In this document: piece after piece, positions 19,779-29,194 of the stretch
Position numbering within the stretch: position 1 is the stretch's first letter
Layout: each line of letters opens with the position of its first letter
From: Streptomyces sp. NBC_01016
Lineage (GTDB): Bacteria; Actinomycetota; Actinomycetes; Streptomycetales; Streptomycetaceae
DNA: 64,000 bases
Assembly (NCBI RefSeq): GCF_026341035.1
Contig: NZ_JAPEOQ010000001.1
Coordinates: forward strand, 1,922,001 to 1,986,000
Direction: 5' to 3'
Notes under the pieces: generated by a model
What the model saw: only the letters and a program-made list of their open reading frames with translations
What the model was told of the DNA's origin: nothing
Database searches by the model: none
Made by a program: the position numbers and the translations under genes

Positions 19779-21197
19779 GTGGAAGAATCTTGGGCCAATT
19801 CGGTCTCCGGGCGGGCGCTCGGTATCGATCTGCACATCGAGCCGCGCGCCTCCGGCGGTGTACGGCGCGGCCTCACCGACGCGCTCCGTGAAGCCGTACG
19901 CGGCGGGCGGCTCGCCCCCGGTGTCAGGCTGCCCGCATCCCGGACCCTCGCCGCCGACCTCGGCCTCGCCCGCAACACGGTCGCCGACGCCTACGCCGAC
20001 CTCGTCGCCGAGGGCTGGCTCACCGCCCGGCAGGGCTCCGGCACCCGGGTGGCCGAGCGGCCGGGGCGGGCGCCGACGCCGGTCCCCGTCACGAACCGCG
20101 TCCCCTTCGGCGGGTACCGCTACGACCTCATGCCCGGCCGCCCCGACCTCGCCTCCTTCCCCCGCGCCGAATGGCTGAAGGCCGCCCGCCGCGCCCTGAA
20201 CGCCGCCCCGAACGATGCCCTCGGCTACGGCGACCCGCGCGGCCGCCCCGAACTGCGCGCCGCCCTCGCCGCCTATCTGGCCCGCGCCCGCGGCGTCCAG
20301 GCCTCGCCGGAGCGGATCGTCGTCTGCGCCGGGTTCGTGCAGGGCATGATCCTGCTCGGCGAGGTGTTGCACCGGCGCGGCGTGCGCGACGTCGCCGTCG
20401 AGTCGTACGGGCTCGATCTGCATTGGGGCTATCTGACCCGGCCGGGACTGCGGACCCGGCCGCTTCCCTTCGACCAAGAGGGTGCGGATGTGAGGGAGTT
20501 GGGTGGGGAGGGGGCTGCTCTGCTTACTCCCGCCCACCAGTTTCCTCTCGGCGTCGCCCTGCACGCGCGACGTCGTGCCGCCGTCGTCGACTGGGCGCGG
20601 CGCACCGGCGGGCTGATCCTGGAGGACGACTACGACGGCGAGTTCCGCTACGACCGGCAGCCCGTCGGCGCCCTCCAGGGCCTCGACCCGGACCGCGTCG
20701 TCTACCTCGGCACCGCCAGCAAGTCCCTCGCCCCCGGACTGCGGCTCGGCTGGATGGTGCTGCCCGCGTCGCTCGTCGACGAGGTCGTCGAGGCCAAGGG
20801 GTACACCGACTGGTCCTGCGGCGTCCTCGACCAGCTCACCCTCGCCGAGTTCCTTGAATCCGGCGCGTACGACCGTCATGTGCGCGCCGCCCGGCTCCGC
20901 TACCGGCGCCGCCGCGACCAGCTCGTCGCCGCCCTCGCCGAGCGCGCCCCGGCAGTGCGCGCCACCGGCATCGCGGCCGGACTGCACGCCGTGCTCCAAC
21001 TCCCGCCCGGCACCGAGCGATCCGTCGTACAGGCCGCCGCCTGGCAGCGCCTCGGCATCTCCGGCCTGGCCGAATTCCGGCACGAGGACGCGCCCGCGCC
21101 GGACGACCCCATGGACGCCCTGGTCGTCGGCTACGGAACCCCGCCCGATCACGCATGGCCGGGCGCGTTGGATACCCTGTGCCGGGTCCTGCCCTAG
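19779..21197 (+). CDS. MocR/PdxR-type transcriptional regulator (GntR HTH plus aminotransferase fold)
   Basis: The N-terminal 75 residues form a GntR winged helix (LPASRTLAADLGLARNTVAD). The rest (to residue 472) is a fold-type-I aminotransferase-like effector domain with LILEDDYDGEFRYDR and the PLP lysine in GTASKSLAPGLRLGW. Proteins of this type bind PLP and regulate vitamin B6, GABA or related genes. Because it is divergent from the AhpD/PEP-mutase operon, that operon is the likely target. The GTG at 19779 was chosen as start; the longer in-frame extension would run into the AhpD gene. Confidence 0.9.
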   Translation: MEESWANSVSGRALGIDLHIEPRASGGVRRGLTDALREAVRGGRLAPGVRLPASRTLAADLGLARNTVADAYADLVAEGWLTARQGSGTRVAERPGRAPTPVPVTNRVPFGGYRYDLMPGRPDLASFPRAEWLKAARRALNAAPNDALGYGDPRGRPELRAALAAYLARARGVQASPERIVVCAGFVQGMILLGEVLHRRGVRDVAVESYGLDLHWGYLTRPGLRTRPLPFDQEGADVRELGGEGAALLTPAHQFPLGVALHARRRAAVVDWARRTGGLILEDDYDGEFRYDRQPVGALQGLDPDRVVYLGTASKSLAPGLRLGWMVLPASLVDEVVEAKGYTDWSCGVLDQLTLAEFLESGAYDRHVRAARLRYRRRRDQLVAALAERAPAVRATGIAAGLHAVLQLPPGTERSVVQAAAWQRLGISGLAEFRHEDAPAPDDPMDALVVGYGTPPDHAWPGALDTLCRVLP

Positions 21198-21245
21198 GGC
21201 GGGCACAGAGAACGGAAAAGTACGGCGAATCACGGGGGAAACGTC

Positions 21246-21617
21246 ATGAACGACAGCAAGGACAGCAAGGACGCCGCGAACAAGGCGGCCACCCAGCGGC
21301 GGCTGCGCTCCGGCACCGTCGCGCTCGGCAGCGTGGGTCTGCTGGCCGCCGCGCTCACCGCCTGCTCCTCGGACTCCGACGTCGACAAGCGCTGCATCGA
21401 CCGCAACAGCTACAACGCGTCCAAGGGCTACAAGGTCGTCTCCGACAAGTACTGCAAGTCCTCGTCCACCAAGTCCTCGGTGAACGGCAGTTGGTACTAC
21501 GGCGGCAAGAAGAAGGGCAGCCGCGTCGGCAGCGGCTCCTTCACCAAGTCCTCGGGCGGCGGCGTCACCCGCGGCGGCTTCGGCAGCGGCGGCAAGGGCG
21601 GAAGCTCCGGCGGCTGA
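21246..21617 (+). CDS. Small secreted lipoprotein, Gly/Ser/Lys-rich
   Basis: This 123-residue protein has a hydrophilic start, a hydrophobic stretch and a lipobox LTAC (Cys near residue 40). The mature part has two more Cys (DKRCIDRNSY, DKYCKSS), then a low-complexity Gly/Ser/Lys tail ending SGGKGGSSGG-like. No enzyme motif is visible. The gene lies 22 bp before the ATP-grasp gene, so they are probably one operon. I cannot assign a function. Confidence 0.85.
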   Translation: MNDSKDSKDAANKAATQRRLRSGTVALGSVGLLAAALTACSSDSDVDKRCIDRNSYNASKGYKVVSDKYCKSSSTKSSVNGSWYYGGKKKGSRVGSGSFTKSSGGGVTRGGFGSGGKGGSSGG

Positions 21618-21639
21618 GCCGGGACGGCCCGAGAAACCC

Positions 21640-22833
21640 ATGAAGCGACACACCATCACCCCGCGCCCCGGCTGGCAGCAGACCGTCGAGGAACAGGGGC
21701 TCATCTACCCGCTCACCCGCTACCCCGACGACTCGCTGCGCCCCTACTGGGACGAGAGCGCCTACTACGAGTTCTCCCTCCCCGAGGTCGAGGCGCTCGA
21801 AGAGGTCGTCGAGGAGCTGCACCGCATGTGCCTCGCCGCGGCCGAACACATCGTCCGCAACGACCGCTTCGCCGACCTCGGGATCACCGACCCGGGCGTC
21901 GCCGCGGCGGTCGCCGAGGCCTGGGAGCGACGCGCCGAACTCCCGTCCGTCTACGGCCGGTTCGACCTGCGCTACGACGGCACAGGCCCCGCGAAGCTCC
22001 TCGAGTACAACGCCGACACCCCCACCTCCCTGGTCGAGGCCGCGAGCCCCCAGTGGTTCTGGATGGAGGAGCGGTTCCCCGGCGCCGACCAGTGGAACTC
22101 GCTCCACGAGCGGCTCGTCGACGCCTGGAAGAAGCAGGCCGCCCTGCTCCCGCCGGGCAGCCCGCTCTACTTCGCGCACTCCTCGGCCGACGAACTCGGC
22201 GAGGACCTGATGACCGTCGGATATCTGAAGGAGACCGCCGAACAGGCGGGCCTGGAGACCGACTGGATCTCCATGGAGGAGATCGGCTGGGACAGCCTCT
22301 CCGAGCGCTTCGTCGACAACCAACTCCGGTTCATCCGCAGCTGCTTCAAGCTGTACCCGTGGGAATGGCTGACCTCCGACGAATTCGCCCCGCACGTCCT
22401 CGCCGGCCTCGACAACGGCGGCGGCACGGGTACGACGATGTGGATCGAGCCCGCCTGGAAGATGCTGCTCAGCAACAAGGCGCTCCTCGCGGTGCTTTGG
22501 GAGCTGTACCCCGGCCACCCGAACCTGCTGCCCGCCTACCTCGACGGCCCGCGCGAGCTGGCGACCGATCCGACCGGCCCCGGCTATGTGTCGAAGCCGC
22601 TGCTCGGGCGCGAGGGTGCGGGCGTCACGATCCACGAACCCGGGTCCGTCCCGCCCGCCCCCGAAGAGCCCTGCTGCTACCAGGAGTTGAGCGAGCTGCC
22701 CGACTTCGACGGCAACCGCGTCGTCCTCGGCGCGTGGGTCGTCGAGGACGAGGCGGCCGGCCTCGGCATCCGGGAATCGGCGGGGCTTGTCACGGACGAG
22801 TACGCCCGCTTCCTGCCCCACGTCATCCTGTGA
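21640..22833 (+). CDS. Glutathionylspermidine synthase-like ATP-grasp protein
   Basis: The 397-residue protein matches the C-terminal synthetase half of glutathionylspermidine synthase, with FDLRYDGTGPAKLLEYNADT and the ATP-grasp segment KPLLGREGAGV. It lacks the amidase half. Actinomycetes do not make glutathione, so the real substrate is probably another peptide or polyamine amide. It is probably co-transcribed with the small lipoprotein gene before it, which hints at an envelope-linked role. It converges with rocD. Confidence 0.88.
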   Translation: MKRHTITPRPGWQQTVEEQGLIYPLTRYPDDSLRPYWDESAYYEFSLPEVEALEEVVEELHRMCLAAAEHIVRNDRFADLGITDPGVAAAVAEAWERRAELPSVYGRFDLRYDGTGPAKLLEYNADTPTSLVEAASPQWFWMEERFPGADQWNSLHERLVDAWKKQAALLPPGSPLYFAHSSADELGEDLMTVGYLKETAEQAGLETDWISMEEIGWDSLSERFVDNQLRFIRSCFKLYPWEWLTSDEFAPHVLAGLDNGGGTGTTMWIEPAWKMLLSNKALLAVLWELYPGHPNLLPAYLDGPRELATDPTGPGYVSKPLLGREGAGVTIHEPGSVPPAPEEPCCYQELSELPDFDGNRVVLGAWVVEDEAAGLGIRESAGLVTDEYARFLPHVIL

Positions 22834-22849
22834 GCCTCGGTAAAAGGGC

Positions 22850-24085
22850 CTACGCGCCCAGCACCGCCCGCAGCTGATCGAGGCCCCAGTCCAGATCGTC
22901 CTTGCTGATCACCAGCGGCGGGGCGATCCGGATGGTGGACCCGTGGGTGTCCTTCACCAGGACCCCGCGGTCCATCAGCTTCTCCGAGATCTCCCGGCCC
23001 GTCCCGTACGACGGATCGATGTCGACGCCCGCCCACAGGCCGCGCCCGCGCACCTCGGTGACCTTCCCCGTCCCCGCCAACAGGCCCAGCTCGGCGTGCA
23101 GATGCTCGCCCAGCTCCGCCGCCCTCTCCTGGAACTCCCCGGTGCGCAGCATCGCGATCACCTCGAGGGCCACCGCGCAGGCGAGGGGATTCCCGCCGAA
23201 CGTCGACCCGTGCTCGCCCGGCCGGAACACCCCGAGCACGGCCTTGCTCGACACCACCGCCGACACCGGCACGACCCCGCCGCCGAGCGCCTTGCCCAGC
23301 ACGTACATGTCCGGCACCACGCCCTCGTGCTCGCACGCGAAGGTACGTCCCGTGCGGCCGAGCCCCGACTGGATCTCGTCGGCGATGAACAGCACGTTCC
23401 GCTCGCGCGTCAGCTCCCGTACGCCCGCGAGATAGCCCGGCGGCGGGACGAGCACGCCCGCCTCGCCCTGGATCGGCTCGAGGAGCACCGCCACCGTCTC
23501 GTCCGTGACCGTGGCGCGCAGCGCGTCCAGATCCCCGTACGGGACGATGTCGAAGCCCGGCGTGTACGGACCGAAGTCGGCGCGCGCCTCCTCGTCGGTG
23601 GAGAAGCTGACGATGGTCGTCGTACGGCCGTGGAAGTTGTCGCTCGCGACCACGATCCGAGCCCGCCCGTCCGGCACGCCCTTGACCCGGTAACCCCACT
23701 TCCGGGCGGTCTTCACGGCGGTCTCGACGGCCTCCGCGCCCGTGTTCATCGGCAGCACCATCTCCATGCCGCACAGCTCGGCGAGCTCCGTACAGAACGC
23801 CGCGAACCGGTCGTGGTGGAAGGCCCGCGACGTCAGCGTCACCCGCTCCAGCTGCTCCTTCGCGGCCTCGATGAGGCGACGGTTGCCGTGCCCGAAATTG
23901 AGCGCCGAGTAGCCGGCGAGCATGTCGAGGTAGCGGCGCCCCTCGACGTCCGTCATCCACGCGCCCTCGGCGGTGGCGACGACCACCGGGAGCGGGTGGT
24001 AGTTGTGCGCGCCGTGGTCTTCGGAGGAGGTGATGAAGTCCTGCGTGGCGTGTCCTGCGGTGGTCGGTGGAGTCACAGAAGTCAC
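22850..24085 (-). CDS. rocD: Ornithine aminotransferase
   Basis: RocD converts ornithine and 2-oxoglutarate to glutamate semialdehyde and glutamate in arginine breakdown. The 411-residue class-III aminotransferase has the PLP-binding FIADEIQSGLGRTG and LGKALGGG with its lysine. I chose GTG 24085 (TSVTPPTTAGHATQDF) because a GGAGA site lies upstream and the extended reading is low-complexity. It is divergent from glyA. No neighbouring arginase or ddaH is seen, so the catabolic partners lie elsewhere. Confidence 0.93.
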   Translation of the reverse strand: MTSVTPPTTAGHATQDFITSSEDHGAHNYHPLPVVVATAEGAWMTDVEGRRYLDMLAGYSALNFGHGNRRLIEAAKEQLERVTLTSRAFHHDRFAAFCTELAELCGMEMVLPMNTGAEAVETAVKTARKWGYRVKGVPDGRARIVVASDNFHGRTTTIVSFSTDEEARADFGPYTPGFDIVPYGDLDALRATVTDETVAVLLEPIQGEAGVLVPPPGYLAGVRELTRERNVLFIADEIQSGLGRTGRTFACEHEGVVPDMYVLGKALGGGVVPVSAVVSSKAVLGVFRPGEHGSTFGGNPLACAVALEVIAMLRTGEFQERAAELGEHLHAELGLLAGTGKVTEVRGRGLWAGVDIDPSYGTGREISEKLMDRGVLVKDTHGSTIRIAPPLVISKDDLDWGLDQLRAVLGA

Positions 24086-24301
24086 GGGATCTCCGTTCGT
24101 CGCGGCTCGTGGCGCTGGGTGTGGGACGGGCTTGTGGCCCCTTCCTATCGTCGCTCGCGATGTGGACGTGGAAACCTCGCCGGACGACGCGCCCGCTGTG
24201 CTTTCCCGGGGGACAACCCCCGAACCCCCGGCCGGACGAGCCCGGTCGACCGGCGAGACCCGAGCGGACTCGGTGTGGCAAACCTGAGTAGGGTGAGGGC
24301 A

Positions 24302-24377
24302 GGGCCGTGACTGGCGCGCTGGGATGGGATCGACCATCGGGGAGCGGCCCGAGCCGTGTGTGCCGTGCGCCTGGGCC
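24302..24377 (+). promoter_or_regulatory. ZTP (pfl) riboswitch upstream of glyA
   Basis: The transcript has all the hallmarks I know for the pfl/ZTP aptamer. P1 is GGGCCG (24302-24307) paired with CGGCCC (24345-24350). The conserved TGACTGGCG follows at 24308-24316. P2 is GATGG/CCATC, then GGGGAG at 24339-24344. After a short linker comes the P3 element CGCCTGGGC at 24368-24376. The RNA senses ZTP/ZMP, signals of 10-formyl-THF shortage, and would switch glyA on. The GGAGG of glyA is at 24414-24418, 38 nt downstream, so translational control is possible. I did not resolve the expression platform. Confidence 0.9.
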
Positions 24378-24426
24378 GACCACCCGTGAACCGACCGCGT
24401 ATCGACCGTGTCCGGAGGCTGCCCCC

Positions 24427-25875
24427 ATGACCGATGCCCGCTTGACCCCCGAATCCACCGCGTACCGCGCCGCCCTCGATGTCGTACGGGGCGTGGAGCC
24501 GCGCGTCGCCGACGCCATCGCGCAGGAGCTGACCGACCAGCGCGAGATGCTCAAGCTGATCGCGTCCGAGAACTATGCGTCCCCGGCGACGCTGCTGACC
24601 ATGGGCAACTGGTTCAGCGACAAGTACGCCGAGGGCACCATCGGCCGCCGCTTCTACGCCGGCTGCCGCAACGTCGACACCGTCGAGTCGATCGCCGCGG
24701 AGCACGCCCGCGAGCTGTTCGGTGCCCGGCACGCGTACGTGCAGCCGCACTCCGGCATCGACGCCAACCTCGTCGCCTTCTGGGCCGTGCTCGCCGACCG
24801 CGTCGAGGTGCCGTTCCTCGCGAAGACCGGCGTCCGCCAGATCAACGACCTCACCGAGGCGGACTGGGCCGAGCTGCGCCAGGCCTTCGGCAACCAGCGG
24901 ATGCTCGGCATGTCGCTGGACGCCGGTGGTCACCTCACGCACGGCTTCAGGCCGAATATCAGCGGAAAAATGTTCGATCAGCGGTCCTACGGCACCGACC
25001 CCGCCACCGGGCTCATCGACTACGAGGCGCTGCGCGCGCAGGCCCGCGAGTTCAAGCCGATGATCATCGTCGCCGGTTACTCCGCGTACCCGCGCCTCGT
25101 GAACTTCCGGATCATGCGGGAGATCGCCGACGAGGTCGGGGCGACGCTCATGGTCGACATGGCGCACTTCGCGGGGCTCGTCGCGGGCAAGGTGCTCACC
25201 GGTGACTTCGACCCGGTGCCGCACGCGCAGATCGTCACCACGACCACCCACAAGTCGCTGCGCGGTCCGCGCGGCGGCATGGTGCTGTGCGACGACTCGC
25301 TGAAGGACCAGGTCGACCGGGGCTGCCCGATGGTGCTCGGCGGGCCGCTGCCGCACGTCATGGCCGCGAAGGCGGTCGCCCTTGCCGAGGCGCGGCAGCC
25401 CGCGTTCCAGGACTACGCGCAGCGCATCGTCGACAACGCGCGGGCGCTGGCAGAGGGCCTGACGCGGCGCGGCGCGACGCTCGTCACCGGCGGCACGGAC
25501 AACCACCTCAACCTCATCGACGTGGCGTCCTCCTACGGCCTCACGGGGCGCCAGGCCGAGTCGGCGCTGCTCGACTCCGGCATCGTCACGAACCGCAACG
25601 CGATTCCGGCGGACCCGAACGGGGCGTGGTACACGTCCGGCATCCGTATCGGTACGCCGGCGTTGACCACGCGGGGGCTCGGCGCGGGCGAGATGGATGA
25701 GATCGCGGCGCTCATGGACCGGGTGCTGGCGGCCGCCGAGCCGGGGACCACGAAGTCCGGGGCGGTGTCGAAGGCGAGTCACGTGCTGGAGCCGAAGGTT
25801 GCGGACGAGGTTGCCCAGCGGGCGACGGATCTGCTGGCCGGGTTCCCGTTGTACGGCCAGATCGACCTGGGCTGA
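24427..25875 (+). CDS. glyA: Serine hydroxymethyltransferase
   Basis: GlyA converts serine and THF to glycine and 5,10-methylene-THF, the main entry of one-carbon units. The product is 482 residues, about 60 longer than the E. coli enzyme. Visible motifs are [13 protein letters not shown], the aldolase-type PLP segment [13 protein letters not shown] with the Schiff-base lysine, and the substrate region FADGLR-like GFRPNISG. The ATG at 24427 has GGAGG eight bases upstream. Expression is probably controlled by the ZTP riboswitch in the leader. With folD, purN and purH in the same window it completes a folate-purine circuit. Confidence 0.96.
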   Translation: MTDARLTPESTAYRAALDVVRGVEPRVADAIAQELTDQREMLKLIASENYASPATLLTMGNWFSDKYAEGTIGRRFYAGCRNVDTVESIAAEHARELFGARHAYVQPHSGIDANLVAFWAVLADRVEVPFLAKTGVRQINDLTEADWAELRQAFGNQRMLGMSLDAGGHLTHGFRPNISGKMFDQRSYGTDPATGLIDYEALRAQAREFKPMIIVAGYSAYPRLVNFRIMREIADEVGATLMVDMAHFAGLVAGKVLTGDFDPVPHAQIVTTTTHKSLRGPRGGMVLCDDSLKDQVDRGCPMVLGGPLPHVMAAKAVALAEARQPAFQDYAQRIVDNARALAEGLTRRGATLVTGGTDNHLNLIDVASSYGLTGRQAESALLDSGIVTNRNAIPADPNGAWYTSGIRIGTPALTTRGLGAGEMDEIAALMDRVLAAAEPGTTKSGAVSKASHVLEPKVADEVAQRATDLLAGFPLYGQIDLG

Positions 25876-25914
25876 GCCCCTCCGTGGCGTGGGGCGGGTA
25901 ACCGTCCTACGCCA

Positions 25915-26040
25915 CGGGGCTCCGCCCCGGCCCCCGCGCCTCAAGCGCCGGCGGGGCTAGATTTGCCCAACCCGCCGCTGGGCTTCAAAGATCGGGGCTC
26001 CGCCCCGGACCCCGCTACTCAATCGCCGCAGGGGCTTGAT
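25915..26040 (+). repeat. Dispersed Streptomyces repeat, two units (copies B1 and B2)
   Basis: B1 (25915-25962) and B2 (25993-26040) both start CGGGGCTCCGCCCCGG. B2 ends CTCAATCGCCGCAGGGGCTT, identical to the second half-unit of the copy inside the ABC ATPase gene at 14845-14867. They follow the glyA stop and can fold into hairpins, so they may act as a terminator. Confidence 0.85.
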
Positions 26041-26329
26041 TTGCCCCGCCCATCTCCCACCACCCGCCCCCTCCGGGGGCGTCGGCCCGACGGGGCACCG
26101 CACCCCGCCTTGGGCAATCCGCCGGCAGCCACGGCTCCCCACCCGCTGCGGTCGGACCGCCCCCGCCTTGGGCAATCTGCCGCCTTGGGCGGCAGGGTGG
26201 GCAAGGCGGCACCCCGGTGCCGCGCACCCCTCACGACAGGCGCCGACCACGTCGCCGCCCCGGGCCCCGGCTCCGCGCGACAGGCACCGTCTCCGCCCGG
26301 GATGCCGGAGCCCCCGGAGGGGGCGGGTG

Positions 26330-26617
26330 GTGGGAGGCGAGCGGGCAGCGTCGCAGCCCGGCACCAGCCCCGGCGGCCGTGGGTGGTGAGTGGGCAGTGG
26401 TGCAGCCCGGCACCGTTCCTGGCGGTCGTGGGTGGTGAGTGGGCCGTGGTGCAGCCTGGCACCGGCCCGTGGGTGGTGAGTGGGTAGTGGTGCGGCCCGG
26501 CACCGTTCCTGGCGGTCGTGGGAGGTGAGTGGGCAGTGGCGCCGCCCGGCATCGTCCCCGGCGGCCGTGGGTGGTGAGCGGGCAGTGGCGCAGCCCGGCA
26601 CCGTCCCCCGCGGCGCC
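26330..26617. repeat. Six tandem copies of a 49-bp unit
   Basis: Units beginning GTGGGTGGTGAG or a one-to-two-base variant start at 26330, 26379, 26428, 26469, 26518 and 26567. Five of the six units are 49 bp; the unit starting at 26428 has lost 8 bp. Each contains a core like GCAGCCCGGCACCGT followed by GGCGG. The array ends at the stop of the membrane protein gene at 26618. The first unit overlaps the right arm of the 27-bp inverted repeat. Confidence 0.88.
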
Positions 26618-27322
26618 TTACAGGTCGATCAGTTGTTGGCGTGGTTCTCGTGGTTCCCGGGGGTCGCGTGGGTCACGAGGGCGTATGCGTATTCGCCAGA
26701 TCAGCGCCGCCGCGGCGAGGCCCACCGCCACGCCCGCCAGCCCCCACCACCACGGGTTCCGGGTGGGGAGATTCTCCGGGGGATCGGTCGTGGGGAAGAC
26801 TCCGGCCCGCGTCAGCTGGTCGACGAGGGTCGGGGACGCGTGGTGCCAGCGGAGGTCGTCGTCGTTCACGTCGACCATCGGGTCCGTGCGGATCCACGGC
26901 GTGCCGTCCTTCGCGAAGATCAGCTGGTCCTGGCGCTCGATGACCGTGTCGGTGCCGGGCGCGCTGTGGGTCTGGGGCCAGCCCGCCACCCCGGTCAGAC
27001 CCCATATGACCGTGGCCGCCACGGGCGGGAAGTCGCCCTCCTGCCAGGCGTCCGGCACCCGCTCCGTCACCGCGTCGAACCCCGTGGTCAGGCGCTCAAG
27101 ACGGGCGAAGTTCCGGTCCTCGTTGTGCAGGGCCACCGAAGGGCCCGCCCCGGCGCCGGGCGCGATCACCACCGCCAGATCCGGCACATCCATCCCGGTG
27201 CCGGGCTGCGTCGGCCGGGCGTGCGCGGCGGACGCCCCCGCCGACAGCGCCGCCACCAGCAGCGCCACCACCACGAGCAGCACCCGGGCCCACCGGAGCC
27301 CACCCCCTCGTACGTACTGCAT
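26618..27322 (-). CDS. Secreted, C-terminally anchored membrane protein of unknown function
   Basis: The 234-residue protein starts with a signal peptide (RWARVLLVVVALLVAALSAG, cleavage near AHA-RP). Its extracytoplasmic domain of about 150 residues has no family I recognise. A C-terminal membrane helix (WGLAGVAVGLAAAALIW) precedes an Arg/Asp/Pro-rich tail with repeated RDPR/REPR units. The ATG at 27322 is preceded by GGGGGTGG. It is divergent from trpS and its 3' end abuts the 49-bp tandem array, so the repetitive tail may be exposed to repeat-driven change. Confidence 0.8.
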   Translation of the reverse strand: MQYVRGGGLRWARVLLVVVALLVAALSAGASAAHARPTQPGTGMDVPDLAVVIAPGAGAGPSVALHNEDRNFARLERLTTGFDAVTERVPDAWQEGDFPPVAATVIWGLTGVAGWPQTHSAPGTDTVIERQDQLIFAKDGTPWIRTDPMVDVNDDDLRWHHASPTLVDQLTRAGVFPTTDPPENLPTRNPWWWGLAGVAVGLAAAALIWRIRIRPRDPRDPREPREPRQQLIDL

Positions 27323-27388
27323 CGCCACCCCCGTCGACGCGCCCCCACGTGACTCCCGCCACATCGACAAGCTACCGGCGCCCACTGA

Positions 27389-28486
<1,098 letters not shown>

Positions 28487-28555
28487 GGCCTTCAGAAAAC
28501 TGAAAGCTTCGCAGCGCGACGCCACCCGCCCGCCACACGACGACAGGAGTATGAC

Positions 28556-29140
28556 GTGGGGACCGTAACGATCGGTGTCTCGATCGCGGTCCCGGAGCCG
28601 CACGGCAGCCTGCTCCAGGAGCGGCGCACGGGCTTCGGCGACGCCGCGGCGCACGGCATTCCCACGCACATCACCCTGCTCCCGCCGACCGAGGTGGAGG
28701 GCGGCGACCTCACGGCGATCGAGGCGCATCTGGAGGAAGTGGCCTCCGGTGGGCGCCCGTTCGCGATGCGGCTTTCCGGCACGGGTACGTTCCGGCCGCT
28801 GTCACCCGTCGTGTTCGTGCAGGTCGTCGAGGGCGCCGAGGCCTGCACCTGGCTGCAGAAGCAGGTGCGGGACGCCTCGGGCCCGGTCTCCCGCGAGCTG
28901 CAGTTCCCGTACCACCCGCACGTGACCGTGGCGCACGGTATCGACGAGGAGTCGATGGACCGTGCGTTCGCGGAGCTCGCCGAGTACGAGGCGGCCTGGG
29001 CGTGCACCGGGTTCGCGCTCTACGAGCAGGGCGCCGACGGGGTGTGGCGCAAGCTGCGGGACTTCGCCTTCGGCACGTCGGCGCTGCCCGCGCAGACCTC
29101 GGGCCGCACGACACGCGGACCCCGGCTCCCGGCGAGCTGA
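28556..29140 (+). CDS. 2'-5' RNA ligase/phosphodiesterase-family (2H) protein
   Basis: This 194-residue protein has the two His-x-Thr motifs of the 2H superfamily, HITL near residue 38 and HVTV near residue 121. Such proteins ligate or cleave 2'-5' or cyclic phosphodiester bonds in RNA or nucleotides; the substrate is unknown. The GTG start is preceded by GACAGGAG. It follows trpS on the same strand and may share its transcript, a link to tRNA metabolism that is only suggestive. Confidence 0.87.
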   Translation: MGTVTIGVSIAVPEPHGSLLQERRTGFGDAAAHGIPTHITLLPPTEVEGGDLTAIEAHLEEVASGGRPFAMRLSGTGTFRPLSPVVFVQVVEGAEACTWLQKQVRDASGPVSRELQFPYHPHVTVAHGIDEESMDRAFAELAEYEAAWACTGFALYEQGADGVWRKLRDFAFGTSALPAQTSGRTTRGPRLPAS

Positions 29141-29143
29141 CCC

Positions 29144-29185
29144 CTACGTAGAGCTGGCTCTACGTAGAGCCGACCCTACGTAGAG
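29144..29185. repeat. Three CTACGTAGAG repeats at 16-bp spacing in a convergent spacer
   Basis: CTACGTAGAG occurs at 29144-29153, 29160-29169 and 29176-29185. The middle copy sits in a perfect 16-bp palindrome, GGCTCTACGTAGAGCC (29156-29171). They fill the 54-bp gap between the 2H gene and dprE2, so a hairpin terminator made of short repeats is likely. Confidence 0.8.
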
Positions 29186-29194
29186 ACGTAGAAG

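Larger units (their letters stand above)
25876..26617. other. Repeat-rich non-coding spacer between glyA and a convergent membrane protein gene
   Basis: This 742-bp stretch contains two copies of the dispersed repeat, a 27-bp inverted repeat at 26054-26080/26310-26336 and a 49-bp tandem array. Open frames occur on both strands in all phases, which reflects G+C content and repetition rather than coding, and none has family motifs. I see no gene in it. Confidence 0.8.

Noticed and set aside
24086..24426. Glycine riboswitch upstream of glyA
   Set aside because: The conserved TGACTGGCG, GGGGAG and CGCCTGGGC order is the ZTP (pfl) aptamer. The tandem glycine-aptamer core is absent.
26054..26336. 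Insertion sequence or transposon
   Set aside because: There is a perfect 27-bp inverted repeat, but no transposase gene fits in 283 bp and no flanking target duplication is visible. I keep it as a finding, not as a mobile element.
25957..26601. Protein-coding gene in the glyA downstream spacer
   Set aside because: Open frames occur on both strands in several phases and consist of repeated Pro, His, Thr and Gly segments generated by the tandem repeats. None has a good start site or domain.
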